Part shown: positions 56,848-64,000 of the stretch, piece by piece | Numbering within the stretch: the first letter of the stretch is position 1 | Layout: each line of letters starts with the position of its first letter | Assembly: GCF_004127215.1 (NCBI RefSeq) | Contig: NZ_QEWJ01000006.1 | Span: 1 to 64,000 of the forward strand | From: Streptococcus oralis | Lineage (GTDB): Bacteria; Bacillota; Bacilli; Lactobacillales; Streptococcaceae | DNA length: 64,000 nucleotides | Direction: 5' to 3' | The notes under the pieces: generated by a model | What the model saw: only the letters and a program-made list of their open reading frames with translations | Told to the model about the DNA's origin: nothing | Database searches by the model: none | Position numbers and translations under genes: made by a program

Positions 56848-57789
56848 ATGAAACCAGAAGAGCTACATGCTATCGCTTCGGAGTTAGGCTTGCAGTTTGA
56901 TGAGGAGTCCGGAAGCATTTATGGCGTGCAATCAGGCTACTTACTATTGCTACATGAAGCAGATGTAAAAAATCAGTTTCGGCTTAGTGTCAGTGTGAGT
57001 TTGGATGGCAATCCTGCGGATTCAGAAGAAAACGAGTTGGTGTGGGATGAATTTAAGAGCGAATCACTTCCAAACTTGTCAACCTTATCTATTAACCAGT
57101 ACACTGTATCTATTGTTGTTAAAGGTGCGATGCGCAAATCAAAGACAATTGAAAAATTACAGACACTTATAAGAGACTTGGTAGCTTTCCTTGAATCCCA
57201 TCACTTTGTTCAAGTTTGTGGCTACAGTGGTCAGGAGGGTCCAGTTGGTCTCTATCAATTAGGTGATTCAATTTTCCTTATCAACGAGGAAAGCTATCAA
57301 TTGCTGAAGAGCAATCTTCAGATTGAGTTGGATTCTTATCAAAATCAGAAGGAAAATGTTCTTCTTGGAGCAGCTGGTGCCTTGCTGGGAGCATTGATTG
57401 GTGGAGCAGTTGCTCTATTTATCGCGCGTCTAGGTTATGTAGCTATGGCAGCGGGTATTGTTCTGGGGATTTGTACCATTAAAGGATATGAAATCCTTGG
57501 AAGAAAGCTATCTCGAAAAGGGATTCTAATTTCAGCTGTTTTGATGGTGATTACCGTTTTTCTAGTGAATCAAATCGATTTGGCGATGGAGGTTGTTGCC
57601 CAACTAGGAATTGAGTTTGCCTATGCTTTCCGAGTGGTGAATGAATTAATCTTTAGCGGTGATTTCCCAGATAACTATTTTTATAATCTAGCTATGTTAG
57701 CTGTGTTTACCTTAGTTGGTGCTGGGGTTTCTGTCAGCTCGGTTTGGTCAAGTCATAAAACAAAAGGGATTGTCCGTAAAATTGCATAA
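56848..57789 (+). CDS. Membrane protein of unknown function
   Basis: 313 residues from ATG 56848 (GGGAG 8 nt upstream). A soluble N-terminal domain of about 170 residues followed by three to four helices (LLGAAGALLGALIGGAVALFIA, GYVAMAAGIVLGICTI, LISAVLMVITVFLVNQI, MLAVFTLVGAGVSVSSV). No recognised family. Ends before a strong terminator. A frame opening at 56818 is also possible. Confidence 0.75.
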   Translation: MKPEELHAIASELGLQFDEESGSIYGVQSGYLLLLHEADVKNQFRLSVSVSLDGNPADSEENELVWDEFKSESLPNLSTLSINQYTVSIVVKGAMRKSKTIEKLQTLIRDLVAFLESHHFVQVCGYSGQEGPVGLYQLGDSIFLINEESYQLLKSNLQIELDSYQNQKENVLLGAAGALLGALIGGAVALFIARLGYVAMAAGIVLGICTIKGYEILGRKLSRKGILISAVLMVITVFLVNQIDLAMEVVAQLGIEFAYAFRVVNELIFSGDFPDNYFYNLAMLAVFTLVGAGVSVSSVWSSHKTKGIVRKIA

Positions 57790-57793
57790 AAAA

Positions 57794-57849
57794 TAAGTCT
57801 TTGTATGTCCTCTACCGCATTGGTTACCAAGAGGGATACAGGACTTTTT
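57794..57849 (+). terminator. Terminator after the 313-residue membrane protein gene
   Basis: Long imperfect stem AAGTC-TTGTAT-TCCTCT / AGAGG-ATACA-GGACTT followed by a T-run. Confidence 0.8.
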
Positions 57850-57878
57850 GCATGTAGAAGATAATCAGTCGATAATAT

Positions 57879-57906
57879 TTGACAGGATAAGCAAAAAAGG
57901 TATAAT
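57879..57906 (+). promoter_or_regulatory. Promoter of the Rrf2 gene
   Basis: -35 TTGACA (57879-57884), 16-bp spacer, -10 TATAAT (57901-57906), 47 bp before ATG 57954. Confidence 0.85.
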
Positions 57907-57953
57907 GTTTATACGGGAAAAGATGAATAAAATATCAGTGAAAGGAGATGAAG

Positions 57954-58391
57954 ATGCAAATTTCAAGCCGATTTACAATTGCGACTCATATGTTGATTAG
58001 TATTGCAATGCAGGATACAGACAGCAAAATAACCAGCGATTTTCTTGCGGCCAGTGTCGGAGTAAATCCGGTCATTATCCGCAAAACCTTGTCCCAACTC
58101 AAAAAAGCAGGATTGATTTCAGTTGCTCGTGGTACGGGAGGCACTGAGATCATAAAAGACCTTCAGGATATCAGCTTGTTGGATGTCTACCAAGCTGTAG
58201 AGTGTTTAGGAAAATCTGGTAAGCTCTTTAGTTTCCATGATAATCCAAATCCTAATTGTCCAATTGGTGCTAATATCCATGCGATCTTGGATCAAAAGCT
58301 GTTTGATGTTCAAGCAGCCATGGAAAATCAACTTGGTCAGACGAGCCTGGCTCAGGTTGTGGCTGATACTCAGGATAAAATGATCAAGTAA
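57954..58391 (+). CDS. Rrf2-family transcriptional regulator
   Basis: 145 residues from ATG 57954 with AAAGGAG 6 nt upstream. Rrf2 winged helix (MQISSRFTIATHMLISIAM, TSDFLAASVGVNPVIIRKTLSQLKKAGLI, the RGTGGTEI wing). Only one cysteine in the region of the Fe-S ligands (NPNCPIG), so it is more like CymR/YwgB-type Rrf2 proteins without a cluster. Targets unknown. Confidence 0.88.
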   Translation: MQISSRFTIATHMLISIAMQDTDSKITSDFLAASVGVNPVIIRKTLSQLKKAGLISVARGTGGTEIIKDLQDISLLDVYQAVECLGKSGKLFSFHDNPNPNCPIGANIHAILDQKLFDVQAAMENQLGQTSLAQVVADTQDKMIK

Positions 58392-58458
58392 GAGGACTAA
58401 GGTTCTCTTTTTCTATTGCCATAATTATGGTACAATGTAGTCATCAAAGGAGAAGATT

Positions 58459-59481
58459 ATGTACTTTATTACAGGATTTTTTGTCCTACTTTTTCTGATT
58501 TCATTTTTTAGGGACAATCGTAGCCTCTGGAATCCGGCTCTTTTGCTTTTGTCTCTGCTCTTTTCTTACCTGTCTATTGCCAATTTTTTTTACGAGGCTG
58601 GGCAAGAAGAATTGCACATGATTTTCTTTGCAGTGATTTTTCTCTTGCTTCCATTTTTAGTTTTTCTAAGTGGCTTTTTCCTTATTTATAACGGATTTGT
58701 GTTGTTGAAGAAAGAGGGGAAATCCAAGGCAAATTATTTGTCTCTGGGACTAGGTTGTGTGATTCTGTTCTTTTTTGTAATCATGGCGATTCGAGTGAGC
58801 GATACCAAGAGCTTGTTCTACACCAATCATCTAGTGAATATCATCTTTTTCTTTTTGATTTATTCGTATTTGATTTTTGGTTTTGCCTTTGCAGGATTTC
58901 TACTATATTCTATCTTGTATCTCTTCATTCCTAAGAAAAAACATTATGATTTTATCATCATTCATGGGGCTGGTTTGTTGGATGGAGAAAGGGTGAGTCC
59001 TTTGCTCAAGCGTAGGATTGACAAGGCTGTTGAGGCTTACCACAATTCGAATAATCCAGATGTCAAATTGATCGCTAGTGGTGGCCAAGGTGGGGATGAG
59101 AAAATTTCCGAAGCTCAGGCAATTTGTAATTATTTGCTGGAAGAGACGGATGTTCCGAGAGAAGCAATTCTCCTAGAGGAAGACTCGACAACGACTTATG
59201 AGAATCTTCTCTTCTCAAAAGAAATGGGAGAGAAACTGGTGGCAAGTCCACGTTTTCTCTTTGTGACCAATGACTACCATGTTTTTCGAACCAGTACCTA
59301 TGCTAGACAACTCCGTATGAAAGGAGATGGCTTGGGCTGTCGAACAGCGGCCTACTACATTCCATCGGCCTTTATCAGAGAGTATATTGCTCTATGTGTG
59401 AAGATGAAATGGCTTTTTATCGCTTTCTATGTTCTATTGATTTTAGCTTTGATTTTCTCTTATAAGGGTATTTTATGGTAA
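58459..59481 (+). CDS. YdcF/ElyC-like DUF218 membrane protein
   Basis: 340 residues. Four or five N-terminal helices (residues 1-170) then the DUF218 domain (FIIIHGAGLLDGERVSPLLKRRIDKA, ASGGQGGDEKISEAQAI, EEDSTTTYENL, VTNDYHVFRTSTYARQ) and one C-terminal helix. DUF218 proteins are linked to envelope metabolism. Ligand unknown. AAAGGAG before ATG 58459. Confidence 0.87.
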   Translation: MYFITGFFVLLFLISFFRDNRSLWNPALLLLSLLFSYLSIANFFYEAGQEELHMIFFAVIFLLLPFLVFLSGFFLIYNGFVLLKKEGKSKANYLSLGLGCVILFFFVIMAIRVSDTKSLFYTNHLVNIIFFFLIYSYLIFGFAFAGFLLYSILYLFIPKKKHYDFIIIHGAGLLDGERVSPLLKRRIDKAVEAYHNSNNPDVKLIASGGQGGDEKISEAQAICNYLLEETDVPREAILLEEDSTTTYENLLFSKEMGEKLVASPRFLFVTNDYHVFRTSTYARQLRMKGDGLGCRTAAYYIPSAFIREYIALCVKMKWLFIAFYVLLILALIFSYKGILW

Positions 59482-59756
59482 TATGTGAACTCATCGTTGG
59501 GTGATTTTTGCAAAATTCATATTGTAATAATTGTTAGGTTCTCTAAAAAAATTACAGTAACTTAAAGAAAAAATGAAAGTTCCATTAGTAGCAACAATGG
59601 CAGAGCGGGTCAGGAGATTGTAGGTGAGGTTTTGGAATAGCTTGGTGGTTACTCGTCAATCAAGTGGACAATTTTTAACCTAGTTACAGATTTTCAGAGA
59701 GGGTCAAAAATAAGCAACTGCATATGAGTAGACTAGATGCTTTACAGTGAACTATA
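59482..59756. other. Non-coding stretch with possible gene debris
   Basis: No intact gene. A short plus-strand frame near 59600-59710 (GQEIVGEVLE, then stop, then LGGYSSIKWTIFNLVTDFQ) looks like decayed coding sequence, but I do not recognise the parent. Sits next to the duplicated hairpins around the nucleotidyltransferase. Confidence 0.4.
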
Positions 59757-59797
59757 AAAAAATGTGAGCCTCGGTTTCAGGTTCACATTTTCTTTTT
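59757..59797 (-). terminator. Terminator after the nucleotidyltransferase gene
   Basis: AAATGTGAGCCT / AGGTTCACATTT stem with loop CGGTTTC. A-run and T-run on both sides allow action on both strands. Similar to the hairpin at 60675-60714. Confidence 0.8.
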
Positions 59798-59800
59798 TAC

Positions 59801-60583
59801 TCATGGTAAAATGGCCTTTAGTTGGTTCAGAATGGTTTGTAAGGTTACGACCGCTTGTTCTTCTTGTTGCGGTTGATAGAGTAGTTGGAAATAGTCGCGA
59901 ATAGTTTCTTCAAATTGCTTAGGGAGGAGAGTACAATGGGTTTTTGCATACTCCAGCATTCGTTTTTCACCAGGATGGGTCTGCTCATTGAGCGCAAACA
60001 ACAAGTCAAAGTAGGAAGCAAAAAATTCACTCGTACGATGATTCATACTGAGAAGATCTTGGCGTTTGATAGCTTTTTTAATTTGGTGAGAGAAGGCGGG
60101 CATGGCCTGATCCAGCAAAAGGAGCTGTTTTTCGATGATATGTTTTTTGAGTTCTTGAGGGTAGGGAATCTGGTAGGCTCTTTGAAGAGAAGTATAGCGC
60201 CCATTCGGGTCGTATAGAATCTTGCTGTGGAGTAGATTGTGCCACATGCAAGTTGTATAAGCATTTTGAGCTTTGTGTTGAAAAACAGTTGTGTTCAATT
60301 CTTGTTCAAAAGAATCCAGCGAACGATAAATCAACTCGATTTCGATTCCGTTGTTTAGTACACAGTCATCCTCTAACTCCCAAAACTGGTTTCCAATTTC
60401 CATGTAGGAGCAATAGTTGCTCAGGATGATTTGACGAGTTTCCTCGTCAATAGGTGAGTTGAGGTAGATATAGACATCATAATCAGAATTTTGATCATAG
60501 TCTTGTCCTGCACGTGAACCGCCTAGAGCGATGGCCTCTACTTGTTTCAGTTGAGAGAATTCTTTGTAAAGTTCTTGGATCAT
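59801..60583 (-). CDS. Nucleotidyltransferase-fold protein (DUF4037-like)
   Basis: 260 residues. N-terminal nucleotidyltransferase motif ALGGSRAGQDYDQNSDYDVYIY (GS...D-x-D) and a helical C-terminal part. Related to the minimal NTase fold of aminoglycoside adenylyltransferases, but without clear resistance-family features. Flanked on both sides by similar hairpins. Confidence 0.82.
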   Translation of the reverse strand: MIQELYKEFSQLKQVEAIALGGSRAGQDYDQNSDYDVYIYLNSPIDEETRQIILSNYCSYMEIGNQFWELEDDCVLNNGIEIELIYRSLDSFEQELNTTVFQHKAQNAYTTCMWHNLLHSKILYDPNGRYTSLQRAYQIPYPQELKKHIIEKQLLLLDQAMPAFSHQIKKAIKRQDLLSMNHRTSEFFASYFDLLFALNEQTHPGEKRMLEYAKTHCTLLPKQFEETIRDYFQLLYQPQQEEQAVVTLQTILNQLKAILP

Positions 60584-60674
60584 TGTTTTTCTCCTAGCTT
60601 TATGGTTTTAAAGTCATTTTACCAAAAAGTAAAACGTTTGCATAGTATTGAGTTACTCTTTTTCATTTGTAGCA

Positions 60675-60714
60675 AAAAATGTGAACCCTTTTTTGAGTTC
60701 ACATTTCTTTTTTT
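60675..60714 (-). terminator. Terminator after the amino-acid ABC operon
   Basis: AAATGTGAAC / GTTCACATTT stem with 10-nt loop and T-run. Lies at the 3' end of the permease gene on the minus strand. Confidence 0.85.
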
Positions 60715-61372
60715 ATTCTGCGGCTTGTTGCCAGCGTTTGGCAAGCATACGGGATAGGCTAGAGATTGCTAGGTTAAAGCTGAAATAGATGAGGGCGATC
60801 AGGATATAAAGACTGAAGACCTGCTCTGGTTCGAAATAACGTCCCATGAGGATTTGGCTAGCTCCAAAGAGCTCTTGTAGGGCGATAACAGAGTAGAGGA
60901 GACTGGTGTCCTTAATCACGGTCACAAACTGAGAAATGATGGCTGGCAACATTTTACGGATAGCTTGTGGGAGAATGATATGGTAGAGGATTTGCACAGA
61001 GGTAAATCCTTGAGACATTCCTGCTTCGTATTGTCCCTTGTCTACGGCATTGAGGCCACCTCGGATAATCTCAGCCAAGGCTGCTGATGTAAAGAGGGTG
61101 AAGGCGGTAATGCCAGCTGGTGTCGACTTCATCTTGAATACCAAAAAGATGGTGAAAATCCAGAGAAGATTGGGAACATTACGCACAAATTCGATGTAAA
61201 TGCTGGAGATGATTCGCAAGATAGGATTCTTGCCATTTCTCATGACAGCAAGTACAGTCCCGATCAGGGTAGAGAGGACGATGGCAATAAGAGAAATGTA
61301 GAGGGTCAAGCCAAATCCTTTAAAGATAAAGGCTATGTTATCTGGGGTCAAAACTTCTAAAATAGATTCCAT
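60713..61372 (-). CDS. Polar amino-acid ABC transporter permease (distal)
   Basis: 219 residues, about five helices. HisM/GlnP family with the EAA loop (EAGMSQGFTSVQILYHIILPQAIRKMLP). Second permease, probably forming a heterodimer with the product of 61382-62059. Last gene of the four-gene operon. Confidence 0.92.
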   Translation of the reverse strand: MESILEVLTPDNIAFIFKGFGLTLYISLIAIVLSTLIGTVLAVMRNGKNPILRIISSIYIEFVRNVPNLLWIFTIFLVFKMKSTPAGITAFTLFTSAALAEIIRGGLNAVDKGQYEAGMSQGFTSVQILYHIILPQAIRKMLPAIISQFVTVIKDTSLLYSVIALQELFGASQILMGRYFEPEQVFSLYILIALIYFSFNLAISSLSRMLAKRWQQAAE

Positions 61373-61381
61373 AGTAACCTC

Positions 61382-62059
61382 CTAAAGTGAATAGGCTTTT
61401 TTATTTGCTTGCTCCATCTTGCGACCAAACTGGGCGACAGGGAAGCAAAGGGCAAAGTAGAGTAGAGCAGCACCTAGAAAGGCTGGGATGTAGTTTCCGT
61501 TGAGAGCTGACCAAGACTTGGTCACAAACATCAAGTCCACTCCAGAGATGATAGCAACAGTTGAAGTATTCTTGATAAGGTTAACGATTTGGTTGGTCAA
61601 AGGAGGGAGAATGATACGGAAGGCCTGAGGCAAGATAATCAAGCGCATGGCACTGATATAGGTGAAACCTTGTGATAAGGCCGCCTCCATTTGACCACTA
61701 GGAATAGACTGAATCCCTGAACGAATAACCTCAGCGATATAAGCACCGTGATAGAGTCCGACGCAGAGAACAGCTGTCCAATAAATCGGAATCATGATGG
61801 TGTGGTCGCTGATAAGAGGTAGACCATAAAAAACGATGACAAACTGCACCAAGAGGGGAGTGTTTTGATAAAATTCGACAAAGATACGAGCCAAAACGCG
61901 CAAGAATGGGCGTTTACTAGTTGACATGGCCCCAAAGAAGATGCCCAAAACCATGGCTAGGATAAAGGATCCAATTGCTAGGGCGAGAGTGAAGAGGAAA
62001 CCATTGAAAAATTGTCCAAAATCCTGAAAATAGGCTGTCCAAGATGATAAATCTGTCAT
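61382..62059 (-). CDS. Polar amino-acid ABC transporter permease (proximal)
   Basis: 225 residues, about five helices; HisM/GlnP family with the EAA loop (EAALSQGFTYISAMRLIILPQAFRIILP). Separated by 9 bp from the next permease and 12 bp from the binding protein gene. Confidence 0.92.
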   Translation of the reverse strand: MTDLSSWTAYFQDFGQFFNGFLFTLALAIGSFILAMVLGIFFGAMSTSKRPFLRVLARIFVEFYQNTPLLVQFVIVFYGLPLISDHTIMIPIYWTAVLCVGLYHGAYIAEVIRSGIQSIPSGQMEAALSQGFTYISAMRLIILPQAFRIILPPLTNQIVNLIKNTSTVAIISGVDLMFVTKSWSALNGNYIPAFLGAALLYFALCFPVAQFGRKMEQANKKAYSL

Positions 62060-62071
62060 GGGGTGTCCTCC

Positions 62072-62866
62072 TTAATCTGCAGTATGGCTAGATGGTTTGA
62101 GCTTGTAACGGTCATAAAGTTTCTGCAAACTACCGTCCTTGCTCCATTTGGTGACCAAGTTATCAAGATAATCGTTGAGTTCAGTGTTTGATTTTTTGGT
62201 AACGATACCGTAGTCAGATGGCTTGAAACTATCATCTAGGAGCTCTGTTCGTTTACTGGTGTAGCCAGATAGGATAGAGCGGTCCACGGAAAAGGCATCA
62301 ATACGGTGAGCATGGAGGGAAGTAATCAATTCTGGGTAGGAACCAAGTTCGACGAATTTAAAGGTTAGACCTTTCTTTTTGCCCAGTTCAGTAATCAAGC
62401 GCTGGGTAATGGATCCTTGGGCAACTCCGATGGTTTTGCCATTTAGGTCTTCAATGCTTTTGATATTGGCAGATTTATTGACCAAAAAGCCAGAAGCATC
62501 CGTATAATAGGGACTTGTGAAGTTGTAGAGTTTTTTACGCTCGTCAGTGATGGTGAAGGTCGCGATATCCAAATCAACTTGTTCATTGTCTAGAAGGGGG
62601 CCACGGGTTTGAGCGGTAACAGGAACATAGCGAACCTTGATCTTGAGTTCGTCCGCAATCATCTTGGCAAGGTCAGTTTCGATACCAGAATAAGTCCCTG
62701 TCTTGGGATCCTTGTAGCCGAAATTGGGAACGTCTTGTTTAACACCTACAACTAGCTCGCCTCTCTTTTGAATGTCTGCGACACTGGTATCAGCCTGAAC
62801 TGGTTTGGCAGTAGCAAGGCTGAAAAGGCTAATCAATAATGCGGATAAAAAGAATTTCTTTTTCAT
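62072..62866 (-). CDS. Extracellular amino-acid-binding protein of ABC transporter
   Basis: 264 residues from ATG 62866. Signal peptide KKKFFLSALLISLFSLATA with a likely cleavage near KPVQA-D and no lipobox cysteine, which is unusual for a Gram-positive binding protein. SBP family 3 pattern (GELVVGVKQDVPNFGYKDPKTG, YSGIETDLAKMIADEL, DLDIATFTITDERKKLYNFTSPYY). Ligand is probably glutamate, aspartate or glutamine. Confidence 0.88.
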   Translation of the reverse strand: MKKKFFLSALLISLFSLATAKPVQADTSVADIQKRGELVVGVKQDVPNFGYKDPKTGTYSGIETDLAKMIADELKIKVRYVPVTAQTRGPLLDNEQVDLDIATFTITDERKKLYNFTSPYYTDASGFLVNKSANIKSIEDLNGKTIGVAQGSITQRLITELGKKKGLTFKFVELGSYPELITSLHAHRIDAFSVDRSILSGYTSKRTELLDDSFKPSDYGIVTKKSNTELNDYLDNLVTKWSKDGSLQKLYDRYKLKPSSHTAD

Positions 62867-62876
62867 AGGCGCCTCC

Positions 62877-63635
62877 TTATTTGACTTTGTCACTTTCGTG
62901 GTTGATAATTTTGCTGAGGAACTGTTGGGCACGAGGTTCGCTTGGATTGTCGAAAAAGTCGTCGACATCTGTCGTATCTACTAAGACTTCTCCATCAGCC
63001 ATAAAGATAATGCGGTCAGCAACCTCTCGGGCAAAGCCCATTTCATGGGTAACGATGATCATGTTCATCCCGTCTTGAGCCAATTTTTGCATAACTGCTA
63101 GAACATCTCCGATAGTCTCAGGATCAAGAGCAGATGTTGGCTCATCAAAGAGGAGGAGTTCCGGATGCATAGCAAGGCCACGAGCGATGGCTATCCGCTG
63201 TTTTTGTCCACCAGATAGCATGGCTGGGTAAGAATCTTTTTTGTCCCACATATTTACAAATTCCAGATATTTTTGGGCTGTTTTTTCAGCTTCTTTTTTA
63301 TCAATCCCTAGAACTTTTATGGGAGCAAGTGTTACATTTTCTAACACTGTTTTGTGTGGATAGAGGTTAAAATGCTGGAAAACCATGCCAACTTCCTTGC
63401 GAAGAGGAACTAAATCTTTCTGACTGGCACCTGCTACTTGGTGTCCATTGACTAGGAGACTTCCTTTGTCAATAGCCTCTAAACCATTGATCGTACGGAT
63501 AAGAGTGGATTTCCCAGAGCCTGAAGGTCCTAGGAGGACAACAACTTGCCCTTTTTCAAAACGGAGATTGATGTCGCGGAGTGCGTGGTAGTCTCCGTAA
63601 TATTTTTCGACGTGTTTAAATTCTACTAAAGCCAT
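62877..63635 (-). CDS. Polar amino-acid ABC transporter ATP-binding protein
   Basis: 252 residues. Walker A GPSGSGKST, signature LSGGQKQR, Walker B LLLFDEPTSALDPE, H-loop THEMGFA; GlnQ/HisP type. First gene of the operon ATPase - binding protein - permease - permease, with a consensus promoter just upstream. Confidence 0.94.
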   Translation of the reverse strand: MALVEFKHVEKYYGDYHALRDINLRFEKGQVVVLLGPSGSGKSTLIRTINGLEAIDKGSLLVNGHQVAGASQKDLVPLRKEVGMVFQHFNLYPHKTVLENVTLAPIKVLGIDKKEAEKTAQKYLEFVNMWDKKDSYPAMLSGGQKQRIAIARGLAMHPELLLFDEPTSALDPETIGDVLAVMQKLAQDGMNMIIVTHEMGFAREVADRIIFMADGEVLVDTTDVDDFFDNPSEPRAQQFLSKIINHESDKVK

Positions 63636-63669
63636 GAGAGATCTCCTTTGTGTTAGATTTTATAACATG

Positions 63670-63698
63670 ATTTTACACCAAAAGAATCGCCTTGTCAA
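63670..63698 (-). promoter_or_regulatory. Promoter of the amino-acid ABC operon
   Basis: Minus-strand -35 TTGACA (63693-63698), 17-bp spacer, -10 TAAAAT (63670-63675). Overlaps one arm of a long inverted repeat (63661-63675 with 63760-63773). Confidence 0.85.
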
Positions 63699-63811
63699 AT
63701 TATATCTGAAAAAATTCACTAAAATGTTATAAAAAAGCAATCTGAATAGTGAAAAAGTCTAAATCATGTTATAATGAAACGATAGAATTCTTAGAAAGAG
63801 TGGATGTTTTT

Positions 63812-64000
63812 TTGATAACTCCTACTTATGAATGGCAGTTTGCTCCGCAAGTTGAAGATGCGGATTTTACAAAGATAGCCAAGAAGGCTGGACTGGGTCC
63901 CGAGGTGGCTCGATTATTATTTGAGAGAGGGATTCAGGATGAGAAAAGTCTGAAGAAGTTTTTAGAGCCTTCCTTGGAGGACTTACATGACCCCTACTTG
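63812..64000 (+). CDS. recJ: Single-stranded-DNA exonuclease RecJ, N-terminus (cut by window end)
   Basis: 63 codons, open to the edge. ITPTYEWQFAPQVEDADFTKIAKKAG followed by PEVARLLFERGI and FLEPSLEDLHDPYL match the start of streptococcal RecJ, a 5'-3' exonuclease of recombination and repair. The catalytic DHH motifs lie outside the window. Start is probably TTG 63812, with a GAGTGG-type site upstream. A TATAAT box at 63769-63774 may be its promoter. Confidence 0.85.
   Translation, partial: MITPTYEWQFAPQVEDADFTKIAKKAGLGPEVARLLFERGIQDEKSLKKFLEPSLEDLHDPYL

Noticed and set aside
63697-63715. CodY box before the amino-acid ABC operon
   Set aside because: The segment around TATCTGAAAAAATT matches the CodY consensus at only about 9 of 15 positions.

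Overview
The window is chromosomal DNA of a Mitis-group Streptococcus (S. pneumoniae / S. pseudopneumoniae / S. mitis / S. oralis cluster). The evidence is the low GC content, the 5S rRNA followed by a 17-tRNA array without encoded CCA, two BOX-type repeats, a DpnI restriction cassette at the gal-pbuX junction, and a gene order (birA, proV-proWX, pnuC, sczA-czcD, galRKT, dpnC, xpt-pbuX, exoA, teichoic-acid genes, trp, cclA) that I recognise from pneumococcus-like genomes. I cannot fix the species from the sequence alone.

Layout. 1-1660: 5S rRNA and 17 tRNAs. 1695-3133: an intact IS3-family element that sits in the loop of the terminator hairpin between the tRNA operon and birA. 3160-9260: birA, an O-antigen-ligase-like membrane protein, and a MarR / NmrA-like / choline-type ABC operon. 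9450-10389: pnuC behind a structured leader that is a candidate NAD+-II (pnuC motif) riboswitch. 10424-12369: zinc resistance (sczA, czcD). 12479-16280: a large MacB/FtsX-like ABC protein and a zinc alcohol dehydrogenase. 16344-20188: Leloir genes galR, galK, galT. 20258-22063: a thioesterase and the DpnI cassette, including a 55-codon DpnD/PcfM-like gene. 22111-25537: xpt-pbuX behind a purine riboswitch, then exoA and a VOC protein. 25671-32473: DUF3290/DUF421 membrane proteins, a heterodimeric ABC exporter with one degenerate ATP site, and a sugar-transferase plus aminotransferase pair likely to start teichoic-acid repeat synthesis.

32480-40531 is a tryptophan block: a second trpB with its own promoter and T-box, then a second T-box in front of trpEGDCFBA. 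40589-42085 is an accessory WYL-regulator / GyrI-like module wedged between trpA and the prepilin peptidase cclA. It is flanked by 48-bp direct repeats, and the repeat next to trpA still encodes an old CclA C-terminus. 42775-47959: a GNAT acetyltransferase, a lipase-like protein, a TetR/oxidoreductase pair with two copies of one operator, and a BceRS-like two-component system. 48032-52362: a decayed BceB permease, two nearly identical DUF389 genes flanking potassium-channel genes and fragments, and a BOX element. 52424-55250: thrS and a small P-loop kinase behind a T-box. 55272-60583: a metallophosphoesterase, an Rrf2 regulator, a YdcF-like protein, a nucleotidyltransferase and poorly characterised membrane proteins. 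60713-63635: a polar amino-acid ABC transporter. 63812-64000: the start of recJ, cut by the window edge.

No CRISPR array, prophage or conjugative element was seen. The accessory material is small: one IS, the restriction cassette, the WYL module, the extra ABC transporter and several decayed or duplicated membrane genes. The least ordinary observations are the tandem tryptophan T-boxes with an extra trpB, the allele-swap scar at the 3' end of cclA, the paired TetR operators, the IS inside a shared terminator, and the decayed Bce/channel region.
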